Source: Ctenosaura bakeri
Taxonomy: Eukaryota > Chordata > Lepidosauria > Squamata > Iguanidae
DNA length: 64,000 nucleotides
Reading direction: 5' to 3'
Assembly (NCBI GenBank): GCA_948474755.1
Contig: CAOLHI010001827.1
Location: 62,001-126,000 of the forward strand
The notes beneath the pieces were generated by a model that was not told the origin of the DNA, searched no databases, and saw only the letters and a program-made list of their open reading frames with translations. Within the stretch, counting starts at the first letter, position 1; every line of letters starts with the position of its first letter. Both the position numbers and the translations under genes were made by a program. Below, in pieces: positions 46,413 to 58,518 of the stretch.

Positions 46413-46844
46413 TATTTAGCCTAACAGAGGAACATGAAAGACCTCTAGATCAGTCCAAAGGCCTCTTTAGTTCAGTCTGCAAGCAGGACCCAAGGGCAGG
46501 AATTTTTTACTATTACTCCTATCCTAACAATTGTTATTTTAGGACATGTTGCCTTTGAACATGAGATTAGAATATAACCATCTTTCTATTTATAGACTTT
46601 ATCCTTGATCACCTTGTCCAATCTTTTCTTAAGACATCCAAACAATCAGCCTCTTTGTAATAGTAAAGTTTTGGTGAAGATACTGTTTTGGATTAAAGTA
46701 TCCAGAATGCCTGGCCAGGCTTGCACAGTCAGGTGATTCTGGGAACTGTAGCACAAACAGGATCTAGGTGACAACACTAAGCAAGGCTAGGGCCCAGAGG
46801 GGCCAGGATTGGATTCAAAAGATGAACCAGGGAAATGGAAAATG

Positions 46845-47125
46845 CTAACATTTAGACCTTTTGCAACATGCTGTGCATGGGGCTGCCTTTGAAGATTGTT
46901 TGGAAATGTCAGCTGGTGAAAAGAGCTGCAGACGGAGTGTTTACTGGGATGGATTATGGGTGTCATGCAACTCCCCTGCTACAACTGTTCCACTGGTTCC
47001 CAGTATGTATCTGGGCACAAAACCAAGTGTTGGTTATGACCCATATGCCCCATAAGGTCCAGCCTTTCAGATATTCCATATCTCCACATGATTATGGGCC
47101 CTGTGATCCTCAGGTGAGGCCCTTC
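46845..47125 (+). mobile_element. L2-type LINE fragment
   Basis: The translation has GLPLKIVWKCQLVKRAADGV, then LLQLFHWFPVCIWAQNQVL. This is a decayed form of the L2 reverse-transcriptase C-terminus (GLPLKT..KLQ...NAAARVLTG, LHWLPV, FWAQYKVL). It is inactive. Confidence 0.65.
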
Positions 47126-47131
47126 TCTAAG

Positions 47132-47219
47132 GCCATTTCCACACTAGACTGTTATAATGGTATTATTCCACTTTCAACATCCTATGGAATCCTGGGGTTT
47201 ACAGTTTAGGAAAGGGTCA
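47132..47219. mobile_element. GGCC-terminal MITE, left half
   Basis: GCCATTTCCACACTAGACTG, GGTATTATTCCACTTTCAAC, GGGGTTTACAGTTTAGG, preceded by CTAAG, which fits CNNNG. The right half is missing. Confidence 0.7.
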
Positions 47220-48855
47220 GCCTCTCTAATATCTGAGCTCCTTCTGGAGTAGATTGTGGCACTGTTGAAGCAACACTTTTCCACAATAAGTTGCAAGTAG
47301 AAATGAAGCTATGATCCACACAGGACTGGCCCAAAATATTTTGCTGCCTACAATGAATGACAAGATGGCACTTCCTCCCATTTCAGGTACAAAAGCCAAC
47401 CAGATGAACACTTCAACATTACAAGGACAGAAGCCTCTACAACACTTGAGGATAACAGAATAGCTTATGGTAAGAGGCATAGCAAATACTACCGTCTTCC
47501 AAGCACTTACCAGCAATCCCAGCCTCCCAGATTGTATTGCCTAGGGTGGCTCCCTTCCTCTACCTTGCTTTCATGCAGCATTTAATAGAAAGGTACATCA
47601 TCCAGAATTGACCTCACAATTGTTATGATCCTTCTCACCTCTGTATACTCACGGGAATGTCTCATTAGGAAAAAAAAATGTGTAACATGAATTAGTCCTA
47701 TATTGCTTCCTTGCCAGCATGGTCAAGTTGTCCTTAAAATGTTTCTTTGTTAGTCAGCTTCTTCTTCCTGCAAGGATAGCTGCTGGAATAGGATCTAAAT
47801 ACTTTTTTGCCTGTTATCTCTCTCTGGCTCTATGCCTAGTGGTCTGTGATGAAAGCAGAGATGTCCCTGATCCCACCATTGCTCAGACCGTGGGCTACTA
47901 GCAGGGTGTGTGTGGTTATTGTGCACAGAGAGTATATTTGGTTTTTGTGGTGGGGGGTTGAGGGGGTTGTTTGTGGTTGCTTATTTCACATTTTATCTTA
48001 GTTTTTCTTTTCCAAATGCAACAAATTTAGAATATACTACTTTTCGGTACGTATTTTTTTCTTTCAAAACAATCCAAAGGAACTGAGCAGCTCAAAAGCT
48101 TAAGTTCTAAGTTAAGAACAAGAAGAAGAAATGGGAAGGTATGCATTTTGATTTTTAAAATAATAGTCTTAGACATATGAGTAACAACGATACATCATGG
48201 CCAATAAAATTGCTGATTAAGAGATTATTTCCATATCTATTTTGTTTTCTCTACAATATGAGTTTTTGAAATATTGGATTTTTGACTCTCTGTCAGTACA
48301 ATACGTGGACTCCAATGATAGCAGAGAGCAAATTCAATTCAAGCAATTTACACCTATCTAAAAATTAATCTTCCCAAAGCAATTTCATTCTTTTTTCATT
48401 TAAATATACCTAGACAATTCTGCATTTCATTTGGGAAAGGTTTGCTTTGCATTCTACTGTGGAGTTAAAGCTTATGACGTTTCCAATTACTGTCAGAAAC
48501 TCACTTTGGGTAAAGATGTGCATTTGGCTCACAGAGTTTATTCCATTTCTCTCCTTCTCTGATAGAATCTGGAAGGGTGCAGTAGTTGCCCAGAGGCTAA
48601 TTTCAACTCAAAGAACAGTAGCAATACTGTGGTCCAAAATACATCCAAGCAGAAATAAAGTCCAAAGCTAAACCCATGTTTTAGAATCAAGGAATGAAGC
48701 CAGAGGTCAAGGAGTGTCAAGAATTAGTCAAATCATTTAGAAAAGAAGTTAAGGCTGACTAGAAATGAGCAGTGAGAACTGTGTAGTTGTAGGTTGCATA
48801 AGGACATCACACATGAAAACAAGCAAGACAGCATCAGGCAAACAAGGCAAGAGCT
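47220..48855. other. Unique DNA, nothing recognised
   Basis: Open frames up to 96 codons lack domains or splice context. Confidence 0.45.
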
Positions 48856-49056
48856 GGTCTCTTTCTGCACTACATTGTTATAGTGCTATGAGTCCACTTT
48901 CCACATCTGGTGGAATTCTAGGGGTTGTAGTTTCCGGATGCCAAAGAGCTCTCTGGCTGAGAATTCTAAATATCCTCTCTAAACTGCAAAGCCCAGGAAT
49001 CCATAGGATGTTGAAAGTGGAATAATAGCACTATAACATTGTAATGTAGAAGTGAC
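48856..49056. mobile_element. GGCC-type palindromic MITE, decayed
   Basis: TCTTTCTGCACTACATTGTT, GGAATTCTAGGGGTTGTAGT, AAGAGCTCTCTGGCTGAGAA and GTGGAATAATAGCACTATAA follow the order of the copy at 27238. Both termini are mutated. Confidence 0.7.
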
Positions 49057-51362
49057 CCTGAATGTTTGCTGGATGGCTCTTTGGTTCACTGGGTAAGGGC
49101 TGTCTTCTTAAGAAAGATGCTTCCTGCAGTTTTAAACTTGATCCCTTAGGCAAGAATGTGTAGACTATGCTCCCAAGCACCGTAGAGTGAAAAAATGGCA
49201 GTTTCCTCAGCTATCTGCCACTATCACTCAGTAAACCTGATCATGACGCACAGACTGGTGGATATAGGGCCGCATTAGTTATATGAGGTTTCTGCATGCT
49301 GCCACGAACCAGCTGATGGTTTTACAGCAAACAGGTTTTAACACCTGCACCCCTGAGTGTTCCTTGCTTGAGAAAACCCTATGAAATTAATGAGGTACAC
49401 CATAACTTGACAGGCTGCTTGAAGACACATGCCCACACATACCTTTCAGAGATGGCTCAGTCTGTAGAGTGGTATCTTCCAAGAAATCATCACAAGGCTG
49501 CACAGAAAAGTGATAGGTTACAATACCATGGTCCGTGCTCATTTTTGAACCTTTACACAGTGTGCATACACATTGTGACTCTTAGGCCAAGATTCTACAT
49601 TGAGCAGTCCAATTGTAACACTTCAAATGCCCCCTGTCCTCTCCCCAGTAACTGTCAAGGAGAGGCCTCTACTGCTGCTACTAACCAGTGTGTAGGGGAG
49701 GTAATTCTGACAATGAAGAAATGGCTCATCTCAAGAGGGAAGAAATGAAAATGTGCTCACATATAGTGTTTACTCCCCCCCCCATTTTCTTCCTTTCAAA
49801 GCCCAGATCAGTCACATCTTTCATTGTCTGAATTGCCTTCTGACTCCCGCCCCTCCCCAGCAGTGGCAGCCCTTCTCGGGGCTTAACAACTGCCAGGTAA
49901 AAGTTTTGGACAGGGCACAAGAAGCTAGAAAAAAGCTCCCTGCAGGTGTCTGTTATACTTGTATGCATGCATCACATTAAAAAAAGTCATCCATTGTGCA
50001 TTTACACACTGTGACTATTCATTGTGTTTACACTTAATCATGGTTATTATGGCAAGTTCACATTTTCCTTTATTTATATCAAACACATAAAGGCCCCTTA
50101 ATCCAAATAGCTGTGTGTATAGTAAAGCATACAAATTCCTTTTGCCCAAGATCAAGCCCATTACCTGCCCTGTCCTAGAAACCTGTGACAGCTTCAGCAA
50201 CACTACACAAGAGTTGTTTTGTTTTTGTTTTTTTTCTGGCAAAGAAAAGAGGTCACAAAACCTTGAAGTGTTTGCATGTGCTTCAAGCTGATATTTGGAT
50301 TATAGCCAAGGTGATCATCATAATGTTAAGACTGTCAACCTGTTGGATATTTATTATAAACTGATTTACAATCACATAAACGTGAATTGTGACATCACTC
50401 AATGTTTGTACAAACGGATCCAACAATGATTGTTATGCCTTGAGTCCCATTGCATAATAGAACAAGGAACTCCCCTTCCACAACAGAACACTGTGCAGAA
50501 CACCCCAATACCCATTGCTTGAATTCACTAGAAGGGTTGCCTATTAGGGATATAGCTATATCATAAGGTTACAAATCACCTCAACCAAAGTCTGAATTTG
50601 GTTGAGACAAGGCACTGAAATGCACTTCATACTTGGAACACAAGGTCCATTCAACAACCTGGTTTGAGTAAAGAAAATAACCAGCCATAAATCTTTATGT
50701 GAAATAAAATAGCCGTTCAGGGTAAAACTTTACTATCATTGACCGTCTCCAGCTGAAAAGCACAATTGTGGCTGTTATTCTAAATCTTCCAGATCAGTTT
50801 CATAGTCAAGACAGGCTGAGACTATTTCATTAGGATGAATGGTGATGTTCTCTGGCCTTGCCCCAGCTTCCTTGGTGACTTTGAGTTTAGTGTAAATTCT
50901 TTTCGTACTCACAGACGATATATACACAGAGGAGTGGCTAGAAGGACTGTCATGATGAATAGTGGCACTCTACCACTCTTCCAGATTCACAGAAACTGAA
51001 CTAGTAGGATTGATCTCGAATGTATCCCTCTGAGGTCACAGCGAAGACACACAGATCTCCAGCCAAGAAACAGATATGGCTTTCAGTAGCTATGGCTCCC
51101 CAAAGGAGGTATGGTTTTCATTTCTCTGAAGCAAGGAAATACTGTAAAATAAAGATTTGCCTGAAACCTAGAATAACAGCAGTCCTTGCCTCTGGATTTT
51201 AAGATAAAATGAAATAAAGAGAAAAATGAACCCTAAAATGAATATATTATGGCAGGGGAATCATTATGTTTCCTTCCTATTCTTCCTGCCTCCCACTGGG
51301 CTCTTTGGATAAGACTGGATCAATATAAGCATTTTGGCTGAGCTACTTTCAGAGAGAGAAAA
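49057..51362. other. Unique DNA, nothing recognised
   Basis: The longest frame (126 codons, plus strand, 49368-49748) has no recognisable domain, no strong splice context and many Cys/His/Asn codons. I treat it as chance. Confidence 0.4.
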
Positions 51363-51775
51363 GTAGCATGGTATAGCGGTTTAAGCATTGCACTATAACT
51401 CTGGAAACCAGGGTTCAAATCCTTGCTTGTCCCTGGAAACCCACTGGGTGACAAGTAATGACATTCGTGGGCAAGTAACATTCTCTTGGGCCATTTCCGC
51501 ACTACACTCTTATAGAGTGATTATTTCACTTTCAACATCCTATGGAATCCTGGGGTTTGCAGTTTAGGGAGGGGCTTCTTGGCCCCTCCCTAACCTGCAC
51601 ACCCCAGGATTCCATAAGATGTTGAAAGTGGAATAATCGTGTTATAAGAGTGTAGTGCACCTCAGAAGAAGGCAAAGACAAATTCTCTCTGAACAAATCT
51701 TGCCAAGGAAACCCCATGATAGGGTCGCCTTAGAGTCACCATAAGCAGGAAATGACTCAAAGGCTCACTTCAAAA
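51363..51775 (+). mobile_element. tRNA-derived SINE split by a nested MITE
   Basis: The 5' part is GTAGCATGGTATAGCGGTTT, AGGGTTCAAATCC (B box), CACTGGGTGACAAG and CATTCTCTTGG. It is interrupted at 51490 and resumes at 51660 with CCTCAGAAGAAGGCAAAGAC, CTCTGAACAAATCTTGCC, GTCGCCTTAGAGTCACC. The MITE is therefore younger than the SINE. Confidence 0.8.
51490..51659. mobile_element. GGCC-terminal MITE nested in a SINE
   Basis: Left end GCCATTTCCGCACTACACTC, palindromic core GGGAGGGGCTTCTTGGCCCC, right arm GATGTTGAAAGTGGAATAAT ending AGTGTAGTGCA. The last 10 or so bases of the right terminus are missing. Confidence 0.8.
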
Positions 51776-53149
51776 GCCCAAACAAGAAGATACCTGCTCA
51801 TTCAGCAATGTTTTATTCTGCCCAAGAACTAAAACTCTTGGACTTAAATAATGTAAGTTCAATAATGCAAATGCGGTTAAACAACATAAATGCAAAGCAT
51901 ATTTTTTGCATAGCATGAAGAGGCAATATGACAATTTGCACAAAAAATAATATAATACTTACACAGGGTGTAGCTATTGGTTTCAGCTAAATGAGAGCAT
52001 TTTATTCCCAGATAAGATTTTCCTGCTTGCACAAAATTTTGCTTCAGTCCCCAAATTTCTAGAATTACAGTAACTTAAAACTTCCGTTGAACATTTGGAA
52101 ATAACAGTTTTGGCATCCAAAGAAACTGAGCAGGAAAATTACTGCAAATTTAGCAAATATGAATCCAAGGTGTGAACAATTTTTAATGTCTCACTCTGCA
52201 ATGCTGGAAGCCTGAGGAGTGAATGGCAATTTAATTTGAGAAGCAAAATTCTTGTTTGGGAGGACAACACTCTAATTCCCCCCCCCAGTAGCTATACCGC
52301 TGCACCTATAAACCAAATCATTTGGCGTAATTTTATGTCCATATGCAAAGCAGAATGTCCACTGAATACAATCGGGAGTTACTTCCAATTACATACGTAT
52401 ATAATTTCATACTGGAATGTGATAAGATCCCACTCAGTCTTCTTAAGATGTACAAAAGTATGTATTAGTAAACACAGAGGCAGTGTGTAATATGTGTTGA
52501 TGGATCTATTATTCTGCACCTACAATCTATAGCATCTCTTACACACAAACACGCACACAAAGAGAGAGGGAGGGAGGCAGGGAGAGGAATTCACCTTGAT
52601 GTTGATGATTTCACTTAGTATTTTTTGGAAACAAATGTTCAAACAGTAGCACCTACAGTCCTTGACATTTGCTTCATACCAAGTTGTGGAGATTGGGAAA
52701 AATAAGGGGGCCCTCCCCCACTCAATGCTGACTTCTGCCTTGAAACCCACCGATTAAACTCAATGAACAACGATGCAGTGGGATGTTGCCTGGGAATTAA
52801 TAATCTCTATGCTTAAAATCCTTTCCCTTCCCTCATCTTCCCATTTCTGGGTGAGAGGAATCCTAGCTACACATGTTGCCAAAGGACACATGGGAATGGA
52901 GAGGAAACAGAGGTGCTACAGAAAGTATTTATTTTAAGGCATGCAATGTAAACAAGAAAATAATACTCATGAAAAGGCTCCCCCGCCTTTCAGGTACACT
53001 TAATAGTTACAAGTAGTTATAAGAATAGGTTGATTCCCAAAATAACTTCCCAAAATAACAAAAGACCTAACACAACTAGAAATTCTAAGCTACTCACAGC
53101 AGTTGGTCATTTTCTGACATGCTGTGCAGGGGAGGGCCAGGAGACGACC
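51776..53149. other. Unique DNA, nothing recognised
   Basis: A minus frame at 52520-52750 with a GTGAAT donor lacks a credible acceptor. Otherwise there is no signal. Confidence 0.45.
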
Positions 53150-53261
53150 AATCCTGTCTCTACAAGCACCTACAAGTGGGTGGGGTTATGTTTTAATGCT
53201 TTTAGTGTATTTGATGTATTGCTGTAGTATCGCCTCGATCAGTTGGGAGAGGTGGGATATT

Positions 53262-53292
<31 letters not shown>
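53150..53292 (+). mobile_element. L2-type LINE 3' end with (ATC)n tail
   Basis: GGGGTTATGTTTTAATGC...CGCCTCGATCAGTTGGGAGA, GGTGGGATATT followed by about ten ATC units (53262-53292). This matches the L2 3' end 'CGCCTTGAG...GGGAGA.GCGGGATAT' with a triplet tail. Confidence 0.65.
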
Positions 53293-53293
<1 letters not shown>

Positions 53294-54206
53294 TGCCCTT
53301 TGTTGATGTTTTTGGATGTCTCCTTTGTTCTCTCTCTCTCTAGCTTGTGGTCTCTCAAGGATTTTATAACTTCTCCATCAAAACATCTCAAACATTCTCA
53401 CTTTTCTCCCCCTGATTGGTCAACTATCTCTCATGACCTATGATGCTAACCCTAATAAAATGTAATCTAACCCTAACAGTTCATTAACCCTTTATATTCC
53501 CCCTTAGCACTGAAGCCTGGATAATGGGAAACCCCATTATCACACAAGTTCCATGCTAATTGACAAAATCACATTTTATTTTTAAGTCCAATATTTGCTG
53601 ATCAGTCTTGAACTTGCATATAAGGCATGTCAAGATAAGTATATCTAGTTTACTCAAAACTACAGAGAAAATTATTTTGAAATCTTGAGCAAAAATTACA
53701 GAAATCCAAAACGTTATGCAGGAGGTACCCAAAGTAGTTGATGCACTGAATCCCAAACCATACTAAAGTCTTCATTTTGTTTCTATTAGACAACACATCA
53801 AGTTTAGTGACCTTATGATCAAGCATTTGAATTTGCACAGCATAACAGAAACAAACTCTGAAATTAAAATATAGGTATCACTATATCATGATATTGTGCT
53901 TGAGATACAGTATACTCATACACTTGTTTGACTGGTAATACTAACAACCTATAGAATTTGTTTCACATCTTGTTCCAAGCAAAAAGCACCCCAAACAGCA
54001 ATTTTCTGAAAAAATTAAGTTGGCTGGTTAGTTTAGAATTTAGATAAAAATGTCTGCCTAAATTTCACATTTTGTCAAATCTGATTCATAATCAAATACC
54101 AAATCCAAATACTTTGGATTTTTGCATCCTACAGCAAAAATCCATAGTATTTGTTCAGTAGGTCAAACTCCTACTGCAATCAAGTGTGCCAATTTAAGTA
54201 GCAATG
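53293..54206. other. Unique DNA, nothing recognised
   Basis: No repeats or coding signal. Confidence 0.45.
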
Positions 54207-54318
54207 CTCAGCCTCAGAGGAAGGCAAGGGTAAACCCCCTCTGAACAAATCTTGCTAAGAAAACCTGTGATACATTCACCTTGGATTCACTGTAAGTTGG
54301 AAATGAATCAAAAGGATA
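54207..54318 (+). mobile_element. tRNA-derived SINE, 3' half only
   Basis: CTCAGCCTCAGAGGAAGGCA, CCCCCTCTGAACAAATCTTG, CACTGTAAGTTGGAAATGAA. The tRNA-like head is missing. Confidence 0.75.
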
Positions 54319-57300
54319 CAAGAACACAGCAGACTGATAAAATCACTTTTAAGTATTGTGCTTGTGTATGTGTGCTCTTCTCACTTCTAGCATGCATTCA
54401 TTATATCATTTCAAAAGCTGATTTGATTCACAAGAACCTGTTGTTCCATTTTGTTCCTGCTTTATTCAGATATTAACATAAGAAAGCTTCATTTATGCAT
54501 CCTGTTGATTAAACTGAAAATATCACAATATACCTATGACCTTTTTAAATGAAGTGGATACAATTTGCAAAGTTCCTCATGCACAGGGCCTGCCAAATTT
54601 TATGTGAATAGGTGCCAGCTTCTTGTGGTAGTCATCTTTAAATCTGGAATGTCTTTAAACGTTTCTGATGTCCTGATGCCATTTTTTCCAAAATCAAAAG
54701 GAATTTTTGAATACAGAGATGCCACCAGGTAAGATTACTGCAAAGCGTCATATGGATATACGTAGGCCTTCAGGAATTAGCCCATATGAAGAGTATTTGA
54801 GATTACTTTTAATGATTATATGTGTGACCAACTGTTGTAAAATGCCATAGCATATAGAACTGACTTGCAAAATTTCAGGATGATTATGACAGTTGTAGGG
54901 GTTCTTAGGATATCAGTTCCTTTTTGGTAGTGTGTATTTGTCATTTAATTATGGGTCAAAGGGAAAATTCATTTTTAAGAGGCATTCACACAAAAGAAAA
55001 TAATGAGATACAATAGTTGCACTCAATATCTGCAAAATTCTCTTCTCCCTGTTTGCTTTCTTTTGTTAAAGTGAAAGAAATAGGTAAGCTACTCACTCAC
55101 TAATACAAAGGAGAAGGGATCAACAGAGAAATCCTACACATCTCTGCTACAAAGTAAGTCCCACAAAGTTTAGAGGGGCTTACTCAGAGATGAAGAGGTA
55201 TAGCCTTACTGCCTAATTGGCATAGCTGCTATATTATCCCTCAAAGTACCTCCCAAATCCCTTCATTGGAATGAGATGTGAAAACAGAAGAACCAATTAA
55301 CAGGACTCTTTCAAACTACCAGCCTACAGGGAAAATATAACATTGTTCCACACATTTGAGGGAGGCATTTTTCTGTGTGGGTGAACCACAGGATTTACAG
55401 AAAATACCATAACAAAACAAAACAAAAAATAATTGGGGGGGGCGGAACCATGCAAAATGATCCCAAGCAAACCAGGAAAAATTAGAACCACTCACTTGGA
55501 CCCAAAAAGCAAGGGATTAGACAAAGAGCAAAGGTCATATTTCTATAGACAGGAGGGGCATGTTTCTCCACTTACAGCATGAGCTGCTTTCTATCAGTGG
55601 TGGAAAGGGTGAAACAGCGTAAGGAGAGTATATGGCCTATGTGGAAATGAAGACCTTGAGCAGAAGAGTAGAAACTGGAAAGTCAACCAGGGAAGGATGG
55701 ATGAGCAAGGGAAGATGGCATGAAGGGAACGTGTGATTTGTGTGGGCCCCAAAAATATCTGTAAAAAAAACATTTTAAGTGGAGGTGGGCAAGTGTGAAA
55801 GGCTAGGAAACTGCAAAAGAACTCCTATCCCCAGAGACCTTAGACAACCACAAATGCAACCCCACCCCCCAAAAAATCAAAAAATCAAATTTTGATTATT
55901 TATTATTTTGAATATTATTGCCATGTTATAGGCCCCACTTGACCATTTTAGGTCAGGAAAGGCCTATTTTAACAACACAAAGTGAGCAAAAGTCACCTCC
56001 TGTTTGCATATTCTCTTAAAATAATGTCTCTGTTAAGTTAGGGGCCAGAAATGTTGCAAAATGTGCTAAGGGTCAAAAATGTGACAAAATACCCCTATGT
56101 CCCTTAAACGGCATTTTGCATGCAAAAAATATTGGGGCAAAAAAAGATTTAAAATAAACCTTGAGACTCTACAGGCCCCAAAAATGACCCTGAGGGCCAC
56201 AATTGGCCGGAAGTCTGTACTTTGTACTCTCCTGTTTTAAAGGGGCACTAGTTCTAGAAAAGAACCTAAAGGTGGTGCTAAATTGTCAGAAGATTTTGCA
56301 TGTCCACTAGAAAAGAGACATAGAAATTGGGGGCACAGGAGATATAACTAAATCTCTTGAAAAATAGTGTGGCTGGCTGGTTGGTATCTAGTAGATGTAA
56401 CATCCACACTGCAACACTGTTACAAGTCCCACTTGTTATATAATCTATTAGCATTAGAGTACCATACAGACACAACACTTACACAACCAATGTTCACAAT
56501 CTAAGAACTTCATTAAACAGATAAGACGGATATGAAGAAAGAGCCAAGGATGTAGTGGGATGGGAGAAAATCATACAGCAAGGGACATGTGAGCAAAACA
56601 AACAGTGAGTGGTTCTGAAAGCAACAAAGTGGCTTTGAAGGGACATTTGCCAGTAGATAAAGGAGGTGTCTGATGAACATCCCCAGCTAGGTACAGGGAA
56701 CAGCATAGCAGATGGCACAGAGACGGCACGGAAGAATGAGATGAAAAGGAGGTCAGGGAACTTTTGCCAAGGAAATAGATCCAAAAGATGTCCATGGAGA
56801 TGAGGGAAGAGATATAGAGAACTCGAAGAAATAACATTTGAAGCTTGAAACTGATGCAGATGCCTTTGCTGAGTTTTAAGGAGATGAGTGGAATGAATTC
56901 TGCTGAAATGTAAAAATGTTTTTAATGGGCTGAGATAGCTTGGGGGAGTTAAAAATGTCAGACATAAGTAGTGCGCACAAAAACAAGTGGAACTTGGAGG
57001 CTTTCGGAGAGTAAAAAGTGGCAGTATTTAGCAATCTTTTGGTTGGATGTCCATTGCAGAGGTTAAAGGCTCACAAGAGGTGGCATGATAAAGGGCACCA
57101 TCACAGGTGAAGTGGCAGGGGTAGACCATGACTGTAAAATAGGGGAAGGGATACAGCCTGGGATTAACAGCTCAAAAGAACAACAGCAACTTGTAGTGAA
57201 ATAAGAGATGTCTTAAAAAATGGAAGAAATTCAGATCACCACCTTTGATGAAGACAAACGGGAGAAATAGCAACCATTCTATGAAACAATAGCAGATACA

Positions 57301-57571
57301 AAGAAAGAGAGAATTTCAGCTAGTGCTGAAAGGGAGAGAGTGAAAGAATGTCCATGGCTCATTATACCTGCTTGATGATAAGACCCTTTGAACATATGGG
57401 TAGGACTTCAGCATAAGAGTATCATTCTGTCTATATTGGCCATCCAGAGACAGCAGAGAAAGGCATAATGGCTAATGGGGTAGCATCTTGGGACATTACA
57501 TGATAGCATTGTTGGAGGACAAGGGTGGGAACTGCTTCAGGAAGGTCTGCGAGCAAGGCTGAAACAAGAGA
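54319..57571. other. Unique DNA, purine-rich on the plus strand from 56500
   Basis: From about 56500 to 57450 the plus strand is markedly A/G-rich with no clear repeat or exon. The 96- and 88-codon minus frames there are hydrophobic by-products of that skew. No gene was recognised. Confidence 0.4.
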
Positions 57572-57576
57572 CTAAG

Positions 57577-57974
57577 GCCCTTTCCGCAACTCACCTTTTT
57601 GCAGAGCTGGGGTGCGGGGATCACACGAGCAGCCTCTTCTGAGAGGCTCTCACATCCCTGTTGTTTCCGATCCGCAGCTTCTGCCTGCTCACAAGCAGGT
57701 AGCGCGAGAGCAGTGCAGCTTGGGATTTTCCCAGTCTGTGCTGGGGCAGGAAGCATGAGTGCTGGGGCATGCATGGCAAGTGTGCGCAGGGCCCCAGAGC
57801 GATGTGCGATTGCACACCATTTTTGGCTCAAAGCCAAAAATGAAATAGTGCGTGATCAGCACCTGCCAGCCCCTGGAGCGTCATGCGAGTGTGAGTGCGT
57901 CGTGTGAATTGCTCCTCACTGTTGTGTGACACTCCAGGGGCCCTTTCGCATGGTAAATGACATGCAAAAAGGGC
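57577..57974. mobile_element. GGCC-terminal TIR element, 398 bp, complete
   Basis: The ends are GCCCTTTCCGCA and TGCAAAAAGGGC. CTAAG is duplicated exactly at 57572-57576 and 57975-57979. Internally it has the hairpin CATTTTTGGCTCAAAGCC... at 57818-57842, equivalent to those at 23952 and 38732. Frames of 64-113 codons on both strands are palindrome and composition effects. A second copy of the terminus lies at 57939. Confidence 0.8.
57939..57974. repeat. Mini-foldback of two opposed termini
   Basis: GGCCCTTTCGCATGG and CATGCAAAAAGGGC face each other across about 8 nt, so the right end of the element carries its own pair of terminal repeats. Confidence 0.6.
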
Positions 57975-57979
57975 CTAAG

Positions 57980-58332
57980 AAAGAGCCACACATTTGTGGG
58001 CAATAGGTATAGAAATATACAAGTCATGTTGGATGAGATCCTCCAACAAGGAGATGGAATGTCGCAAAGTTATACTTTGGTTGCACAATGTTACTTCTTT
58101 AGTGAATTGTGATGCTGTGCAACAAAATGCAGAACCAAATGTGCATGTGCAGAGTGCAACCATGCAGAATGTGAAACCACATAGAATACGCACAACTATG
58201 TGCAATGACACCACATGCTCAATTTCTGTGTGCCACCTTTAACTGAATACAGCTATTTCTCATTAGACACAAATGTCCAACTACTTCCACAAAGGAAATT
58301 ACAAGTGTGTAGAATACCAGAAGAATCCTATT
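57980..58332. other. Unique DNA, nothing recognised
   Basis: No repeats or coding signal. Confidence 0.45.
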
Positions 58333-58337
58333 CTTTG

Positions 58338-58513
58338 GCCATTTCTGCACTACACTGTTGTAGTGCTATTATTCCACTTTCAATATCCTATGGAATCCTG
58401 GGGTTTGCAGTTTAGCCAGGAGCTCTTTGGCCACAGTAAACTACAAACCCCAGAATTCCACAGGATGTTGAAAGTAAAATAATACCACTAGAACAGTGTA
58501 GTGCAGAAATGGC
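58338..58513. mobile_element. GGCC-terminal palindromic MITE, complete
   Basis: The ends are GCCATTTCTGCACTACACTG and CAGTGTAGTGCAGAAATGGC, a perfect 20-bp terminal inverted repeat. CTTTG is duplicated exactly at 58333-58337 and 58514-58518. It is probably one of the youngest copies here. Confidence 0.9.
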
Positions 58514-58518
58514 CTTTG

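Noticed and set aside
49368..49748. 126-codon plus-strand frame
   Set aside because: No domain, no splice context and unusual composition. A frame this long is expected by chance somewhere in 64 kb.
57496..57907. Overlapping 100-113 codon frames on both strands
   Set aside because: They coincide with the palindromic TIR element at 57577-57974 and have no family similarity.
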